Assembly (NCBI GenBank): GCA_934153805.1
Contig: CAKPFO010000040.1
Coordinates: forward strand, 1-15,027
Origin: an uncultured Clostridia bacterium
GTDB lineage: Bacteria > Bacillota > Clostridia > TANB77 > CAG-508
Reading direction: 5' to 3'
DNA: 15,027 nucleotides
In this document: positions 1 through 6,358 of the stretch, piece after piece
How the letters are laid out: every line of letters starts with the position of its first letter
How positions within the stretch are numbered: the first letter of the stretch is position 1
The notes under the pieces: generated by a model
What the model was told of the DNA's origin: nothing
What the model saw: the letters and a program-made list of their open reading frames with translations, nothing else
Databases searched by the model: none
Program-made: the position numbers and the translations under genes

Positions 1-19
1 TAAGTGCATTATTTTTTAC

Positions 20-65
20 AAAAAAATGTTGAAGTAGTTATTTTTATATAACCACCCCAACATTT
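20..65 (-). terminator. Strong minus-strand intrinsic terminator
   Basis: Read on the minus strand, positions 65-48 pair with 41-24 over 18 base pairs, closing a 6-nt loop, and the arm runs into a run of T residues (26-20). Three of the pairs are G-U wobbles at 57/32, 56/33 and 53/36. On the plus strand these would be A-C mismatches, so the structure is stable only in minus-strand RNA. No recognisable minus-strand protein gene ends here, so the transcript it stops is unknown. Structure is seen directly; function is inferred. Confidence 0.7.
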
Positions 66-119
66 ATTATAGAACCTTTATTATTGAAATTAATGCAAAA
101 TTAATACAATACAAGCATT
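20..119 (-). ncRNA. Candidate small non-coding RNA (speculative)
   Basis: A possible minus-strand promoter (TTGCAT at 154-149, 17-nt spacer, TATAAG at 131-126) lies upstream of the minus-strand terminator at 20-65. Transcription from it would start near 119 and give an RNA of about 100 nt. The only ORF inside is a few codons long. The promoter is weak in its -35 box, and I recognise no RNA family. The alternative is that the terminator ends some longer antisense transcript over the HNH gene. Confidence 0.22.
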
Positions 120-171
120 AGCATTCTTATATTTGTAAAATTAGATTTATGCAAATATTTTTTGTGTTCGC

Positions 172-200
172 TTGTATTTCTATGTAACTTTTTGTATAAT
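172..200 (+). promoter_or_regulatory. Promoter for the HNH gene
   Basis: TTGTAT at 172-177 and a perfect TATAAT at 195-200 are separated by 17 nt. Transcription would start near 207, which places the AGGAAGTG ribosome binding site at the very 5' end of the mRNA and leaves only about a dozen untranslated bases before the ATG at 219. Confidence 0.6.
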
Positions 201-218
201 TTTATAGGAAGTGATAAA

Positions 219-593
219 ATGATAAAAGTTTGTGAAATATGTAATAAAAAGTTTGACACTAAAAGTTCAACTAGAATATATTGTTATGAGTGTAGTGGAG
301 AATCAACAAGGCAAGATAATATAACGAGAAAACATCAAAAGACAATATTAAGAAGGAATATGAAATTACAGGCAATAAAATTACTAGGAGGAAAATGTAG
401 TATATGTGGATATAACAAATGTGTAGAGGCACTAGAATTTCACCATGAAAATCCAAAAGAAAAAGAATTTAAATTAGGTTCAGGAAATACTATGTCATGG
501 AAAGAATATAAAAATGAAGCCTTAAAGTGCAAATTAGTATGCTCAAATTGTCATAAAGAGATACATAGTAAAATGGGATATATTTATATATAA
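219..593 (+). CDS. Small HNH-endonuclease-type zinc protein
   Basis: This 124-residue protein has two cysteine-rich parts. The first is an N-terminal zinc ribbon (C5-x2-C8 and C22-x2-C25). The second is an HNH-like module with C60-x2-C63, the LEFHH strand at 72-76, and C108-x2-C111-H112 followed by H116. The paired CxxC knuckles holding a beta-beta-alpha metal site are typical of small HNH proteins, many of which are DNA-nicking enzymes of phages, introns or defence loci. The ATG at 219 is preferred because AGGAAGTG lies just upstream; an in-frame start at 162 would add a hydrophobic stretch upstream of the likely promoter. It stands alone, convergent with the Lon-like gene, with no visible intron, phage or restriction partner. 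Nuclease activity is inferred from the fold; its target is unknown. Confidence 0.7.
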   Translation: MIKVCEICNKKFDTKSSTRIYCYECSGESTRQDNITRKHQKTILRRNMKLQAIKLLGGKCSICGYNKCVEALEFHHENPKEKEFKLGSGNTMSWKEYKNEALKCKLVCSNCHKEIHSKMGYIYI

Positions 594-596
594 TAA

Positions 597-636
597 AATA
601 AACGAGACTTTCTATTATTAGAAAATCTCGCTTATT
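597..636 (-). terminator. Terminator of the tsaB-rimI-lonB cluster
   Basis: Arms 597-612 and 621-636 pair over 16 positions around an 8-nt loop. Two positions are G-U wobbles on the minus strand but A-C mismatches on the plus strand, so the hairpin is built mainly to end the minus-strand Lon-like transcript. It may also weakly stop the convergent HNH gene, whose stop codon lies 4 nt away. The following T-rich stretch on the minus strand is interrupted by A residues. Confidence 0.7.
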
Positions 637-653
637 TTTATGAAATTAAATAA

Positions 654-3035
654 TTACATATCTTTACTAACTCTAGCATATTTTTTCAACTTTTCTTGAA
701 CTAAATAATTTACAGAGCCAGCAGGGAAGTGAACGTTAGAATCCTTTTTACCAGCAGGAACACCTGTTAAAATCTCAATACCTTCATCTATAGTTGAAAT
801 TGCATATATATGGAATTTACCATTTTTTACATCTTCAATAATTTCATCAGATAAATTCAAGTTATTTATATTTTGAATAGGAATCATAACTCCGTGAGAG
901 CCATCTAGACCTCTCATTTTGCAAACTTGATAAAATCCTTCAATCTTATCATTTACACCGCCTATAGGTTGAATTTCACCTTTTTGGTTAACAGAGCCTG
1001 TCACTGCTATAGATTGATTTATTGGAATTCCAGATAAGCTAGATAGTATAGCATAAAGTTCTGTACTAGAAGCACTATCTCCATCAACACCATTATATAG
1101 TTGTTCAAAACATATACTAGCAGTAAGTGATAAAGGAATATCTTGTGCAAACATTTCTCCTAAGTAACCAGTAAGGATTAAGACACCTTTAGAGTGAGTA
1201 GAGCCAGAAAGCTCAACTTCTCTTTCGATATTTACTACTCCAGTCTTTCCAGAATAAGTGTTAGCTGTTATTTTTACAGGTTTTCCAAAAGTATAATCAC
1301 CAATTGTCATAATAGTTAATCCATTAATTTGACCAGCCTCAAAGCCTGTAGTGTCAATTAAAAGAGTGTTTTGTTCAATCATTTCCATATATCTAGAATC
1401 GTATTTTTTTACTCTTTCAGTTCTTTCTTTTAAAGCGATATCAACATACTCTTTAGTTACAACTTTCTTTCTATCCATTTTAGCCCAAGTAGCAGCTTCA
1501 CCAACAATTTGACCTATTTCAGTAAAACGTGTAGATATTTTATCTCTATCATCAGCAAGCTTAGATGCATACTCTACTATTTTGGCAACAGCTTCTTTAT
1601 CTAAATGAGGAAGTTCTTCTTGCTCGCAGAAACCATGGATAAATCTTGCTAGTTTATTTACATTTTCTATAGTAATAGGAGCGTTTTCTTCAAATTCTAC
1701 TTTTATTTTAAATAGTTTTCTAAAATCACTATCCATAGCAAGTAAAGATTGATAGATTGAATCATTTCCAACCACAATAACTTTTATATCTAGTGGAATA
1801 GGCTCAGGTTTTAAAGAAATCATTACCATAGAGTTACGTTGGTCTACAGCATTTTCTATAGATATTTCTTTTATACGAAGAGCTTTCTTTAAAGCTTCAT
1901 AGCAAATACCATTAGCTAATAAATCTTTTGCTTGAAAGATTATATATCCACCATTAGCAATGTGAAGCAAACCAGGTTTTAACATTGTAAAATCAGTTTT
2001 TAAAGAACCATAGTAATTTTCATATTCTAATTTACCAAAGATATTGTGATAAGAGTAGTTGGAGTCCATAATAACAGGAACTCCTTCAGTATCACTATTA
2101 TCAACGAAAAGATTAACTTGATAATTAAGCCATGGCTTTGGTGGTTCTTGTCTTGGTGCTCCAGCAGGTTGGGGAGGGACTACATCTTGACCAACAAAAA
2201 TAGAAATATTTTTTAAGATATCTTGTTTTATGGCAGTAAGAAATGTGTTAATTTTCTTGTTTCTCTTATATTTGTTTTTTATATAGTTTATATGTGAATT
2301 AACAGTAAGTAAAGCTATATTAGATTGCCATTCTTGAATTTTTTTATCAGAAGCTCTTTCAATTTCTTTGATTTTTCCAATAGCTTCCATAATTTGTTGT
2401 TGTACAATTGCAGATTTTTCTTCAAATTGCTTTTTTATCTCTTCATCTAATTTATCAAATTCTTCTTCTTCAATAGTTTTTCCATCTACTATAGGCATCA
2501 TATATATTCCATTTTGAGCAGATTTTACTTGGAAATCATATTTTTCAGATTCTGTATTTAACTTGTCTAATAAGTTAGCTCTTTTTTCTTCAAATTCTTG
2601 CTTTATTAATGCCTTTTCTTTTTCAAAATCATCATTATTAAAAGTATTTTTTATGTCTTTGCGAATATCTTTTACAAATAAATCCATAGTTTCTTTAAAT
2701 TCTTTACCTTGACCTGCAGGTAGTGAAACTGCAATAGGTTCATTTGGATTGTCAAAGTTATAAATATAACACCAATCAGGTGGAGTTTTTTTCTTTTTAG
2801 AAACAATGTCTAAATAATTTTTAGCATACATTGTTTTACCAACTCCACTAGGACCTTCTAAATAGATATTATAGCCTTTTACATCTACATTTACGCCAAA
2901 TTCTAAAGCCTTAATTCCTCTTTCTTGACCAATACCAGTGTTAATACCCTCTAATTCTGATGTGTCCTCAAATTTAAATATATTTGGGTCACAAGTTCTT
3001 TTTAAATCCTTATAAGATAGTTCATTTTTTTTCAT
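654..3035 (-). CDS. LonB/YcbZ-type ATP-dependent Lon-family protease
   Basis: This 793-residue protein combines an AAA+ module with a C-terminal Lon (S16) protease domain. The Walker A motif GPSGVGKT is at 61-68. A long charged insertion (about 110-275), probably coiled coil, follows. The stretch around 355-373 (GLLHIANGGY, then IIFQAKDLL) sits where Walker B would be but lacks the usual acidic pair, as I recall for the AAA_32/YcbZ branch. The protease dyad is Ser654 in the DGDS motif and Lys697 in GGVNDK. There is no N-terminal Lon substrate domain and no clear membrane segment, so it is a cytoplasmic LonB/YcbZ-like enzyme rather than classical LonA. A good AAGGAGT ribosome binding site precedes the ATG. 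It follows rimI by 64 nt and ends at a strong hairpin. Substrates cannot be told from sequence; the degenerate Walker B leaves ATPase strength uncertain. Confidence 0.9.
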   Translation of the reverse strand: MKKNELSYKDLKRTCDPNIFKFEDTSELEGINTGIGQERGIKALEFGVNVDVKGYNIYLEGPSGVGKTMYAKNYLDIVSKKKKTPPDWCYIYNFDNPNEPIAVSLPAGQGKEFKETMDLFVKDIRKDIKNTFNNDDFEKEKALIKQEFEEKRANLLDKLNTESEKYDFQVKSAQNGIYMMPIVDGKTIEEEEFDKLDEEIKKQFEEKSAIVQQQIMEAIGKIKEIERASDKKIQEWQSNIALLTVNSHINYIKNKYKRNKKINTFLTAIKQDILKNISIFVGQDVVPPQPAGAPRQEPPKPWLNYQVNLFVDNSDTEGVPVIMDSNYSYHNIFGKLEYENYYGSLKTDFTMLKPGLLHIANGGYIIFQAKDLLANGICYEALKKALRIKEISIENAVDQRNSMVMISLKPEPIPLDIKVIVVGNDSIYQSLLAMDSDFRKLFKIKVEFEENAPITIENVNKLARFIHGFCEQEELPHLDKEAVAKIVEYASKLADDRDKISTRFTEIGQIVGEAATWAKMDRKKVVTKEYVDIALKERTERVKKYDSRYMEMIEQNTLLIDTTGFEAGQINGLTIMTIGDYTFGKPVKITANTYSGKTGVVNIEREVELSGSTHSKGVLILTGYLGEMFAQDIPLSLTASICFEQLYNGVDGDSASSTELYAILSSLSGIPINQSIAVTGSVNQKGEIQPIGGVNDKIEGFYQVCKMRGLDGSHGVMIPIQNINNLNLSDEIIEDVKNGKFHIYAISTIDEGIEILTGVPAGKKDSNVHFPAGSVNYLVQEKLKKYARVSKDM

Positions 3036-3050
3036 TAGTTACTCCTTCCA

Positions 3051-3075
3051 TTTAAAGTGTATGTAATACTTTAAA
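3051..3075 (-). promoter_or_regulatory. Inverted repeat upstream of the lonB-like start
   Basis: TTTAAAGT (3051-3058) and ACTTTAAA (3068-3075) form an exact 8-bp inverted repeat with a 9-nt loop, lying in the rimI-lonB gap immediately upstream of the ribosome binding site. No T-run follows on the minus strand, so it is not a typical terminator. It could be an operator, an mRNA processing hairpin or chance in AT-rich DNA. Confidence 0.3.
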
Positions 3076-3099
3076 TTTTTAATTATTTTATAATACAAA

Positions 3100-3546
3100 T
3101 TACAAGTCTAAAGTCATAAGAATAGCATTATCTTTTCCATTATAATATTGTTTTCGCAAACCGACTTGCTTAAAATCAAACAATTCATATAAATGAATAG
3201 CTGCGCTGTTTTTTTCATTTACCTCTAAATTAAGTTTAGAACAATTATGTTCTTTTGAGATTTCTATTAATTCATTTAGAATAAGTCTAGCAAATCCCAT
3301 ATTTCGTTTATCTTTCTTTGTTACAATATTCATTAACTCAGCTTCATCTAAAATTATTTTAATTCCACCATAACCTACAATTTTATTATCATAACGAAGA
3401 ACTAAATAACTAGAATTATTATTGACAAGTTCTTCTTTAAATATTTGATAATTCCAAAAATCATCAAAGTCATTATACAAAACTTCTTTGATTTCATCTA
3501 AATCTGCAAGTTTCATTGTATACATTTCTATTCTTGTTATGTCCAT
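3100..3546 (-). CDS. rimI: Ribosomal protein alanine N-acetyltransferase RimI (GNAT family)
   Basis: This 148-residue single-domain GNAT acetyltransferase matches the RimI type in length and motifs. The acetyl-CoA loop is R81-N-M-G-F-A86, the core strand reads LNLEVN (106-110 region), and the NSAAIHLYELFDF segment (113-125) followed by VGLRKQYY is the usual RimI ending, with a final hydrophobic strand ILMTLDL. RimI acetylates the N-terminal alanine of ribosomal protein S18; in many bacteria the gene sits beside the t6A genes. Here its ATG overlaps the tsaB stop codon by one base (TAATG), so translation is probably coupled. Another GNAT substrate is possible because S18 specificity is not readable from sequence alone; the tsaB linkage makes RimI the best call. 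Confidence 0.87.
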   Translation of the reverse strand: MDITRIEMYTMKLADLDEIKEVLYNDFDDFWNYQIFKEELVNNNSSYLVLRYDNKIVGYGGIKIILDEAELMNIVTKKDKRNMGFARLILNELIEISKEHNCSKLNLEVNEKNSAAIHLYELFDFKQVGLRKQYYNGKDNAILMTLDL

Positions 3547-4253
3547 TACTTTTCTCCTTCTAAAGCACGTTCAGCTTGAGATTTCCTTAAATAAAGGGGA
3601 GTAATAGAGTTAGAGTCGCCTGCTAATCCTTGTTTATACTTGTTAAAACCAGCTTTTCCGATACTGCTTGCTGTTTGGTCATTAAGATGTTTTTCTATAA
3701 AAGTAGTTTTAGACAATTTTTGACAAATTGCATATTTATGACAAACAGCACCATCTCCAACAAATAAAATTGAAGAAGAAGAGTATTTATCTAGTATATC
3801 TAATATTTCATTTATATTTTTTGCACATAAATCTTCTAACTGAATAAAGTCATTGTTTTCCTTTTTAAAAATACCACAATAAACATTATCATTTTTTGCA
3901 TCAATTAGAGAGCATATAATAGATTCTTTAAAATTAGAATCTAAAGAGTTATAAGCCAAACCTTCTAATGAACTAACGCTTGCAACAGGAATGTTAGTTA
4001 CATCACAAAAAGCTTTAACTGTAGAAACTCCAATTCTAACACCGGTAAAAGAACCAGGACCAATACTACAAGCAAATAAATCAAAGTCAGATAAATCTAA
4101 TTTATAAGTTTTTAAAATATCATTTATCATTGGCATTAATTTTTGAGAATGAGTAGTACTATCATCAATATGTTTTTCTATAAGTACTTCGTTATCATCT
4201 AGAACAGCTACAGAGCATATTTTAGATGATGTATCAATAGCTAAAATTTTCAC
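3546..4253 (-). CDS. tsaB: tRNA threonylcarbamoyladenosine biosynthesis protein TsaB
   Basis: TsaB is the non-catalytic ASKHA-fold partner of TsaD in making t6A37 on tRNAs that read ANN codons. The 235-residue product begins with the phosphate-loop strand ILAIDTSS (3-10), carries the conserved GPGSFTGVRIG segment (65-75) and ends with the LYLRKSQAER motif (220-229). I chose the GTG at 4253-4251 because AAAGAGGT (4268-4261) lies 7 nt upstream and the protein then begins directly at the conserved strand. An upstream in-frame ATG at 4292 would add 13 residues with no family match. It leads a minus-strand cluster with rimI and the LonB-like gene. The tsaD gene, usually near, is not in this window. 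Confidence 0.92.
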   Translation of the reverse strand: MKILAIDTSSKICSVAVLDDNEVLIEKHIDDSTTHSQKLMPMINDILKTYKLDLSDFDLFACSIGPGSFTGVRIGVSTVKAFCDVTNIPVASVSSLEGLAYNSLDSNFKESIICSLIDAKNDNVYCGIFKKENNDFIQLEDLCAKNINEILDILDKYSSSSILFVGDGAVCHKYAICQKLSKTTFIEKHLNDQTASSIGKAGFNKYKQGLAGDSNSITPLYLRKSQAERALEGEK

Positions 4254-4292
4254 AATAATTACCTCTTTATATATTAAAATTATTCTATGCAT

Positions 4293-4321
4293 ATTCTATA
4301 TTAACTTGCAAAATTTGTAAA
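4293..4321 (-). promoter_or_regulatory. Promoter for tsaB-rimI(-lonB)
   Basis: On the minus strand TTTACA (4321-4316) and TAGAAT (4298-4293) are separated by 17 nt. This gives a leader of about 35 nt before the GTG of tsaB. The same intergenic region holds the divergent promoter of the 4456 gene. Confidence 0.5.
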
Positions 4322-4398
4322 CAATTTTGACAAAAAAAGGTTGAAAATTACAAAAAGATTACAATAATATTAATTTTGTATTACATTATAAAAATTAG

Positions 4399-4432
4399 TT
4401 GAAACAATATCCAAAATATGGTATTTTATAAT
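4399..4432 (+). promoter_or_regulatory. Promoter for the two small genes at 4456-4974
   Basis: TTGAAA (4399-4404) is followed after 17 nt by TATTTT (4422-4427), preceded by a TGG extended -10 element. A perfect TATAAT at 4427-4432 overlaps it but is 22 nt from the same -35. Either could be the -10 box. The region is clearly promoter-like and sits just ahead of the AGAGGTG ribosome binding site. Confidence 0.5.
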
Positions 4433-4455
4433 ACAGATATATTAGAGGTGAGTGT

Positions 4456-4608
4456 ATGAGTATAGAAGGAATAAATCAAGAAATGCTAAATACTCTTTCA
4501 TTAAAACAAAAGGCAGATTTAAAAGAGAGACTTGAGAGCAATTTAAAAATACAAAAGATGTTATATGATTATGAAAAGAGTAAAGAAACACAGGATAAAG
4601 AAAGATAA
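4456..4608 (+). CDS. 50-residue helical protein of unknown function
   Basis: This small ORF begins at ATG 4456 after an AGAGGTG ribosome binding site and has 50 codons. The product is highly charged and predicted all-helical (segments around LKQKADLKERLESN and LKIQKMLYDYEK), with no cysteines, signal peptide or membrane segment. It lies 15 nt ahead of the start of the next gene, whose own ribosome binding site follows the stop directly, so both are probably made from one mRNA. I do not recognise a named family. Good ribosome binding site, plausible promoter and tight spacing support a real gene despite its length. Confidence 0.6.
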   Translation: MSIEGINQEMLNTLSLKQKADLKERLESNLKIQKMLYDYEKSKETQDKER

Positions 4609-4623
4609 TTGGAGGCATCCAAA

Positions 4624-4974
4624 ATGGATAAAAGTGGTAAAGAATTAACAGTCATGAAAGAAAGCTTTTTTGACAAAATTAAACAATTTTTTAAAAAATT
4701 ATTTTCAAAAAAAGAAGAAAATGTAGAACAGACAGAAATAAAGAAAGAAAATGATTTTTTAAGTCGTGTAAAAATAGAAGAAGATAATGAAGAAAAAAGG
4801 TTATTAAAATTGCAAAGTTTACTAGCAGAGGAGGTAATAGCTGAAGAAGAACTTCCAGATGATGATATCAAAGCATTGCATGAACTATATAATAAACAAA
4901 TTTTACAATTAAAAAGAGAAATAGATGAGTATAGACAAAAGACATTAAAGTTAAGAATGAATAAGCAAGAATAG
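4624..4974 (+). CDS. Charged coiled-coil protein with basic amphipathic helix, unknown function
   Basis: This 116-residue product has no family I can name. Residues about 14-30 (ESFFDKIKQFFKKLFSKK) form a strongly basic amphipathic helix with clustered Phe, the kind that binds the inner face of the membrane. An acidic linker follows, then a coiled-coil-like C-terminal half (about 55-115) rich in Leu, Glu and Lys. There is no signal peptide or Cys. ATG 4624 is chosen because GGAGG (4611-4615) sits 8 nt upstream; an in-frame TTG at 4609 would include the ribosome binding site itself. It pairs with the 50-residue gene upstream, and the pair separates tsaB from tsaE on the opposite strand. Confidence 0.65.
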   Translation: MDKSGKELTVMKESFFDKIKQFFKKLFSKKEENVEQTEIKKENDFLSRVKIEEDNEEKRLLKLQSLLAEEVIAEEELPDDDIKALHELYNKQILQLKREIDEYRQKTLKLRMNKQE

Positions 4975-4983
4975 GAATAATAG

Positions 4984-5018
4984 AAAAAATTGCACTAATA
5001 TAGGTAGTGCAATTTTTT
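4984..5018. terminator. Bidirectional terminator between the 4624 gene and tsaE
   Basis: A perfect 14-bp inverted repeat (arms 4984-4997 and 5005-5018, 7-nt loop) starts with AAAAAA and ends with TTTTTT, so it works as an intrinsic terminator in both directions. It serves the two convergent transcripts, the 4456-4974 pair and tsaE. Confidence 0.9.
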
Positions 5019-5019
5019 G

Positions 5020-5446
5020 TTATTCAAATTTTTCAATTAGTAATTCTCTATAATCAGGATTATCATCAGATTTTTTGAAAGTTATTTTAGTGTATTTTTT
5101 AGGAAGAATAGTTTCAATTATTTCTCCCCATTCAATAAGGCAAATTCCAGTCTCAAAATATTCTTCTCCGCCTATGGCATAAAATTCGTCAACATCTTCT
5201 AAACGATAAACATCAAAATGATATATATTTATTCCATCTGCATAATGTTCATTTACGACTGTAAACGTAGGACTAGATATTTCGCTGCCAAGTCCAAAGT
5301 ATTCTAACACACCTTGAGTAAATTTGGTTTTTCCAGACCCGAAGTTCTCCGGAAAGAACAACAATGTCACCAGTTTTTAAATTTTTAGCAAAATTCTTAG
5401 CAAAATCTATTGTATCTTGTTCACTTTTTGATATAAATGTTTCCAT
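5020..5446 (-). CDS. tsaE: tRNA t6A biosynthesis ATPase TsaE, frame split by one base in the P-loop
   Basis: TsaE is the ATPase that drives the TsaB-TsaD complex in t6A synthesis. Starting at ATG 5446 (AAAGGA ribosome binding site upstream), the first 35 codons run to LSGEL, the expected lead-in to the Walker A motif. After one extra base (a C on the coding strand, opposite G5341) the frame changes and reads GSGKTKFTQG, then SSPTFTVVNEH, YHFDVYRLED and CLIEW, which are classic TsaE motifs, to the stop at 5020. Removing the extra base gives 141 residues, near the usual length. In the zero frame, translation would end after 57 codons. A GTG at 5370 could start the second frame, but without a good ribosome binding site and without the first strand. 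Possible explanations are sequence error, a recent mutation or programmed +1 frameshifting at CTT-CGG-G. Family call is very secure; functional status is open. Confidence 0.9.
5338..5353 (-). other. Apparent +1 frameshift site in tsaE
   Basis: The coding strand reads TCC GGA GAA CTT C GGG TCT. The base at 5341 is superfluous for the family consensus S-G-E-L-G-S-G-K-T. A Shine-Dalgarno-like GGAG ends two bases before CTT, and the next zero-frame codon is CGG, which is nearly absent from this window. The arrangement resembles the release factor 2 (prfB) shift site, where a Shine-Dalgarno-like element precedes CTT and a slowly read codon. Whether it works as a shift site is inference. Confidence 0.5.
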
Positions 5447-5483
5447 ATAAATTTCCTTTCGCTCAATAAAATTATTTGTTTAT

Positions 5484-5512
5484 ATTTTATAGCAAATTGA
5501 GGTTTTTGTAAA
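5484..5512 (-). promoter_or_regulatory. Promoter for tsaE
   Basis: On the minus strand TTTACA (5512-5507) and TAAAAT (5489-5484) are spaced by 17 nt, giving a leader of about 30 nt. The spacer contains the CAAAAACCTC element that also occurs beside the divergent promoter of the 5741 gene. Confidence 0.5.
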
Positions 5513-5605
5513 GAAGCGGTAGGCATATTTAATTTAAAATTTAATTTGCTATTTAAAAATTCGACACCAAACAGCATAGAGTAACATAAAATGAGCAAAA
5601 ACCTC

Positions 5606-5634
5606 TTGTATATTTTGTAAAAAAATGGTATACT
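5606..5634 (+). promoter_or_regulatory. Promoter for the 5741-6592 gene pair
   Basis: TTGTAT (5606-5611) and TATACT (5629-5634) are 17 nt apart, with a TGG extended -10 element directly upstream of the -10 box. Transcription should start near 5641, leaving a leader of about 100 nt that contains a dyad at 5663-5697. Confidence 0.65.
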
Positions 5635-5662
5635 TGAAAAAGAAAACAGTAAGAATTACCTT

Positions 5663-5697
5663 TTACATCTAGGAAAATTCCTAGTTTATATATGTAA
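5663..5697 (+). promoter_or_regulatory. Dyad or hairpin in the 5' leader of the 5741 gene
   Basis: CTAGGAA (5669-5675) and TTCCTAG (5678-5684) form a 16-bp near-perfect dyad, flanked by TTACAT (5663-5668) and ATGTAA (5692-5697), which also pair, leaving a 7-nt bulge on one side. It lies between the inferred transcription start and the ribosome binding site and lacks a T-run, so it is not a terminator. A repressor site or an mRNA-stability hairpin are both possible. Confidence 0.4.
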
Positions 5698-5740
5698 CTA
5701 TTAATTTAGCAAAATTATATAAAAAGAAAGGAAAGAAAAT

Positions 5741-6316
5741 ATGAATAAGCGGAAGGAAAATAACGAACTATCAACAAATTTCTCAGCAATAAAGAGAAAA
5801 GCAATATTATCAGCAGGAATATATACTATAATAGCTTTAGCATTTGCAATACTAGGAGCAATATTCTGGAAAAATGAGCTTCAAGGAAATTTGCCAATAC
5901 TATATGGATATGGTATAGTAGTTTTGGTAATGTGTATAAGATTTTTCTTTTCAACAAAAAAGTCATATCAGGAAGGTGAAGAGAGGCATTTAAAAATAGT
6001 AATATTAGAAAAATGCCTATCAATACAACAATACACGCCAATAAAGCCGATTAACATGGATGATTTTAAAGAGAAAATGCTAAATTTGGTAAATAGTTAT
6101 ATAGAGATATTACCACTTCAAAGTGAAGAAGGAGAATATAAAGAATATATAACAGAGTTGCTTGAAACGGCAAAATTCTATGCACATATTTCTGAAGACA
6201 AAAAAGATTCGATTGAAATTTTTGTAAAATATGATAAAGAGGGAAAGCTTCGTTATTACAAATCAGTTGAAAAAGAGGTCTTTTTAGCCGAATATGAAAT
6301 TCAAGAGGAAGAGTAA
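5741..6316 (+). CDS. Two-helix membrane protein with cytoplasmic C-terminal domain, unknown function
   Basis: This 191-residue protein has a charged N-terminus (1-20), two transmembrane helices at about 21-43 and 53-70 with a short loop between, and a soluble acidic C-terminal domain of about 120 residues. The positive residues flanking the helices place both ends in the cytoplasm. No enzymatic motif or named family is apparent to me. ATG 5741 follows AAAGGAAAG at a good distance. Codon 4 is CGG, the only in-frame CGG I found in the whole window apart from suspected shift sites. A Cys-rich 77-residue gene follows after 42 nt with no terminator between, so the two are probably one operon. Confidence 0.75.
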   Translation: MNKRKENNELSTNFSAIKRKAILSAGIYTIIALAFAILGAIFWKNELQGNLPILYGYGIVVLVMCIRFFFSTKKSYQEGEERHLKIVILEKCLSIQQYTPIKPINMDDFKEKMLNLVNSYIEILPLQSEEGEYKEYITELLETAKFYAHISEDKKDSIEIFVKYDKEGKLRYYKSVEKEVFLAEYEIQEEE

Positions 6317-6358
6317 AAAATAAAATTGTCAAAAGCTAATTAGCAGAAAGGCGAAAAA

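Noticed and set aside
162..218. Earlier in-frame start for the HNH protein
   Set aside because: It would begin upstream of the -35 box of the likely promoter and adds a hydrophobic stretch that does not fit the family; the ATG at 219 has the ribosome binding site.
654..3035. Loss of Walker B acidic residues in the Lon-like protease as a defect
   Set aside because: As I recall, the YcbZ/LonB-like branch commonly has this degenerate segment (GLLHIANGGY, then QAKDLL), and the protease Ser-Lys dyad is intact, so it is not good evidence of decay.
4609..4623. TTG start for the 4624 gene
   Set aside because: The extra codons contain the GGAGG ribosome binding site of ATG 4624, so they are untranslated leader.
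5407..5598. 63-codon minus-strand ORF upstream of tsaE
   Set aside because: It overlaps the clear 5' part of tsaE in another frame and runs through the tsaE promoter region, with no ribosome binding site or recognisable motif.
5447..5740. Insertion sequence or integration scar in the tsaE-5741 gap
   Set aside because: The inverted repeats are only 10 bp and cross each other. There is no transposase fragment or flanking target duplication, and they coincide with promoter elements.
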